64,000 nucleotides of DNA, from positions 124,001-188,000 of the forward strand of contig NZ_WWGH01000001.1 in assembly GCF_009865135.1 (NCBI RefSeq). The letters run 5' to 3'. The first letter of the stretch is position 1. Each line of letters begins with the position of its first letter. This stretch comes from Streptomyces sp. SID8374. Lineage in GTDB: Bacteria; Actinomycetota; Actinomycetes; Streptomycetales; Streptomycetaceae. Below the pieces are notes generated by a model, which made no database searches, had not been told where the DNA came from, and saw only the letters and a program-made list of their open reading frames with translations. A program made the position numbers and the translations under genes. Shown in pieces: positions 62,999-64,000 of the stretch.

Positions 62999-64000
62999 AT
63001 GCATGAGCGTCCGAACCGCCCGACCAGCTCTTCGGCAGCGCATCCCGGTGGCCCTCCCTCCCGGGCTCTGCCCCTCCTGACCTCCCAGGCGGGCATCTAC
63101 TACGCCCACCAGCTGGCGCCCCTCGGCACGGAGCTCAACACGGCCGACTGCGTGGAGATCGACGGGCCACTCGACGCGGACCTGTTCACCGAGGCGCTCG
63201 GGCGGGCCGTGGGCGAGGCGGACACACTGGCCGTACGGGTCTCCGAGGCCGACGGCACACCCGTGCAGCACGTCTCCCACCCCGAACCCGTGGTCCACCG
63301 CCTGGACCTGACGGAGGAACAGGCCGAGGCGTGGATGCGGGAGGACCTGGCCCGCCCGGTGGACCTCGCCTCCGCCGACGGGCTGATGACGCAGGCGCTG
63401 ATCCGCGTCGGCGAGACCCGCCACTGGTGGTACCAGCGCGTCCACCACATAGCCGTCGACGCCTACGCGCTCTCGCTGATCGGACAGCGGGTCGCCGAGC
63501 TCTACTCGGCGGCCGTCGCCCAAGAGCCCGCGCCCGAGGGCCGGTTCGCCCCGCTGAGCGAGCTGACCGACGACGAGGCGGCGTATCTGTCCGGTGAGGA
63601 GTACGAGGCGGACCGTGCCTTCTGGGCGGAGCGGATGGCCGGGTACTCCCCCGAGGCCGCACCGGTCCGCGCCGATGGCCCGGCCGACGGCGGCCTCCTC
63701 CACCGGATCACCGATCTCCCCGCGAGCACCCTGGACCGGCTCTCCCGGGCGGCGCGCGCGGCGAAGGCCACCTGGGCCGAGCTCGTCGTCGCAGCCACCG
63801 CCGGACATCTGCACCGGCTCACCGGGACCGAGGACGTGGTGCTGGGACTGCCGCTGACCAACCGGCGCGGCCCGGCCGCCCTGCGCACCCCCGCCATGAC
63901 GGTGAACGTGCTGCCGCTGCGGATCACCGTGCGCCCGCAGGACACGGGGGCCGAGCTGCTGCGCCGGGTGGTGCTGGAGATCCGGGCGGTCCGCCGCCAC
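62999..64000 (+). CDS. NRPS condensation domain, 5' part (siderophore synthetase)
   Basis: The first 334 residues of a gene that runs off the window form a condensation domain. PLLTSQAGIYYAHQLAP near residue 27 is the C1 core, and the active-site motif HHxxxD is in QRVHHIAVDAYALSLI with alanine in place of the usual glycine. VLGLPLTNRRGP follows. This start type resembles EntF/DhbF, the NRPS of catechol siderophores. The ATG at 62999 follows GGGGAG at some distance. The iron box 61 bp upstream and the neighbouring import genes point to a siderophore pathway. Adenylation and carrier domains lie beyond the window. Confidence 0.88.
   Translation, partial: MHERPNRPTSSSAAHPGGPPSRALPLLTSQAGIYYAHQLAPLGTELNTADCVEIDGPLDADLFTEALGRAVGEADTLAVRVSEADGTPVQHVSHPEPVVHRLDLTEEQAEAWMREDLARPVDLASADGLMTQALIRVGETRHWWYQRVHHIAVDAYALSLIGQRVAELYSAAVAQEPAPEGRFAPLSELTDDEAAYLSGEEYEADRAFWAERMAGYSPEAAPVRADGPADGGLLHRITDLPASTLDRLSRAARAAKATWAELVVAATAGHLHRLTGTEDVVLGLPLTNRRGPAALRTPAMTVNVLPLRITVRPQDTGAELLRRVVLEIRAVRRH

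Overview
The window reads as chromosome of a high-GC actinomycete, almost certainly Streptomyces. Coding density is high with strong third-position GC bias, GTG starts and overlapping stop/start pairs are common, and there are DmdR/IdeR-type iron boxes, an F420-dependent oxidoreductase and several families seen mainly in Streptomyces (DUF6325, DUF6328, DUF6479). I saw no rRNA, tRNA, CRISPR array, IS element or prophage. All functions are read from sequence and remembered family features; no database search was possible.

Layout. 1-3283 (+): end of tyrosine/homogentisate catabolism (hmgA fragment, a short unknown gene, fahA, CoA-transferase subunits scoA/scoB), so the acetoacetate released by fumarylacetoacetase can be activated at once. 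3413-11238 (+): the most notable locus, a complete set of homologues of the uncharacterised E. coli yhf operon (yhfZ, yhfY, yhfU, yhfT, php/yhfV, yhfS, yhfX, yhfW) behind two promoters that share one sequence motif. 11606-24401: acyl-CoA synthetase and nitronate monooxygenase pair, exported beta-lactamase-fold hydrolase, GDSL hydrolase, phytoene-dehydrogenase-like flavoprotein, Ser/Thr kinase with nine TPR units, and an SDR/TetR divergent pair with three operator palindromes. 24416-33041: UvrA-like ABC protein, AraC/VOC pair, SMI1/KNR4 protein, FadE29-like acyl-CoA dehydrogenase behind a KstR-like site, RlmG-like methyltransferase, GH25 protein and secreted endonuclease I.

33059-41864: glutaminase-STAS fusion with a lipoprotein, baeRF3-like protein, 2-hydroxyacid dehydrogenase, phosphoketolase, succinate-semialdehyde dehydrogenase type enzyme and an anti-sigma-type ATPase. 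42037-45733: three-subunit molybdenum aldehyde oxidoreductase of PaoABC type. 45821-54138: a run of small, possibly stress-related Streptomyces genes (F420 enzyme, DUF6479 + cation efflux, VOC proteins, DUF6328, paired coiled-coil-like proteins, tyrosine phosphatase, DUF6325). 54430-59537: methylmalonyl-CoA mutase mutA-mutB with its chaperone meaB. 59615-64000: iron/siderophore locus (ABC ATPase, binding lipoprotein, M20 amidohydrolase, start of an NRPS condensation domain) with an iron box in each of the two divergent promoter regions.

The best candidate for an undescribed system is the Streptomyces yhf locus: a transporter, a small partner protein, two PLP enzymes of different folds, a phosphotriesterase-family hydrolase and a phosphopentomutase-like enzyme that appears to lack the usual catalytic threonine, under its own regulators.
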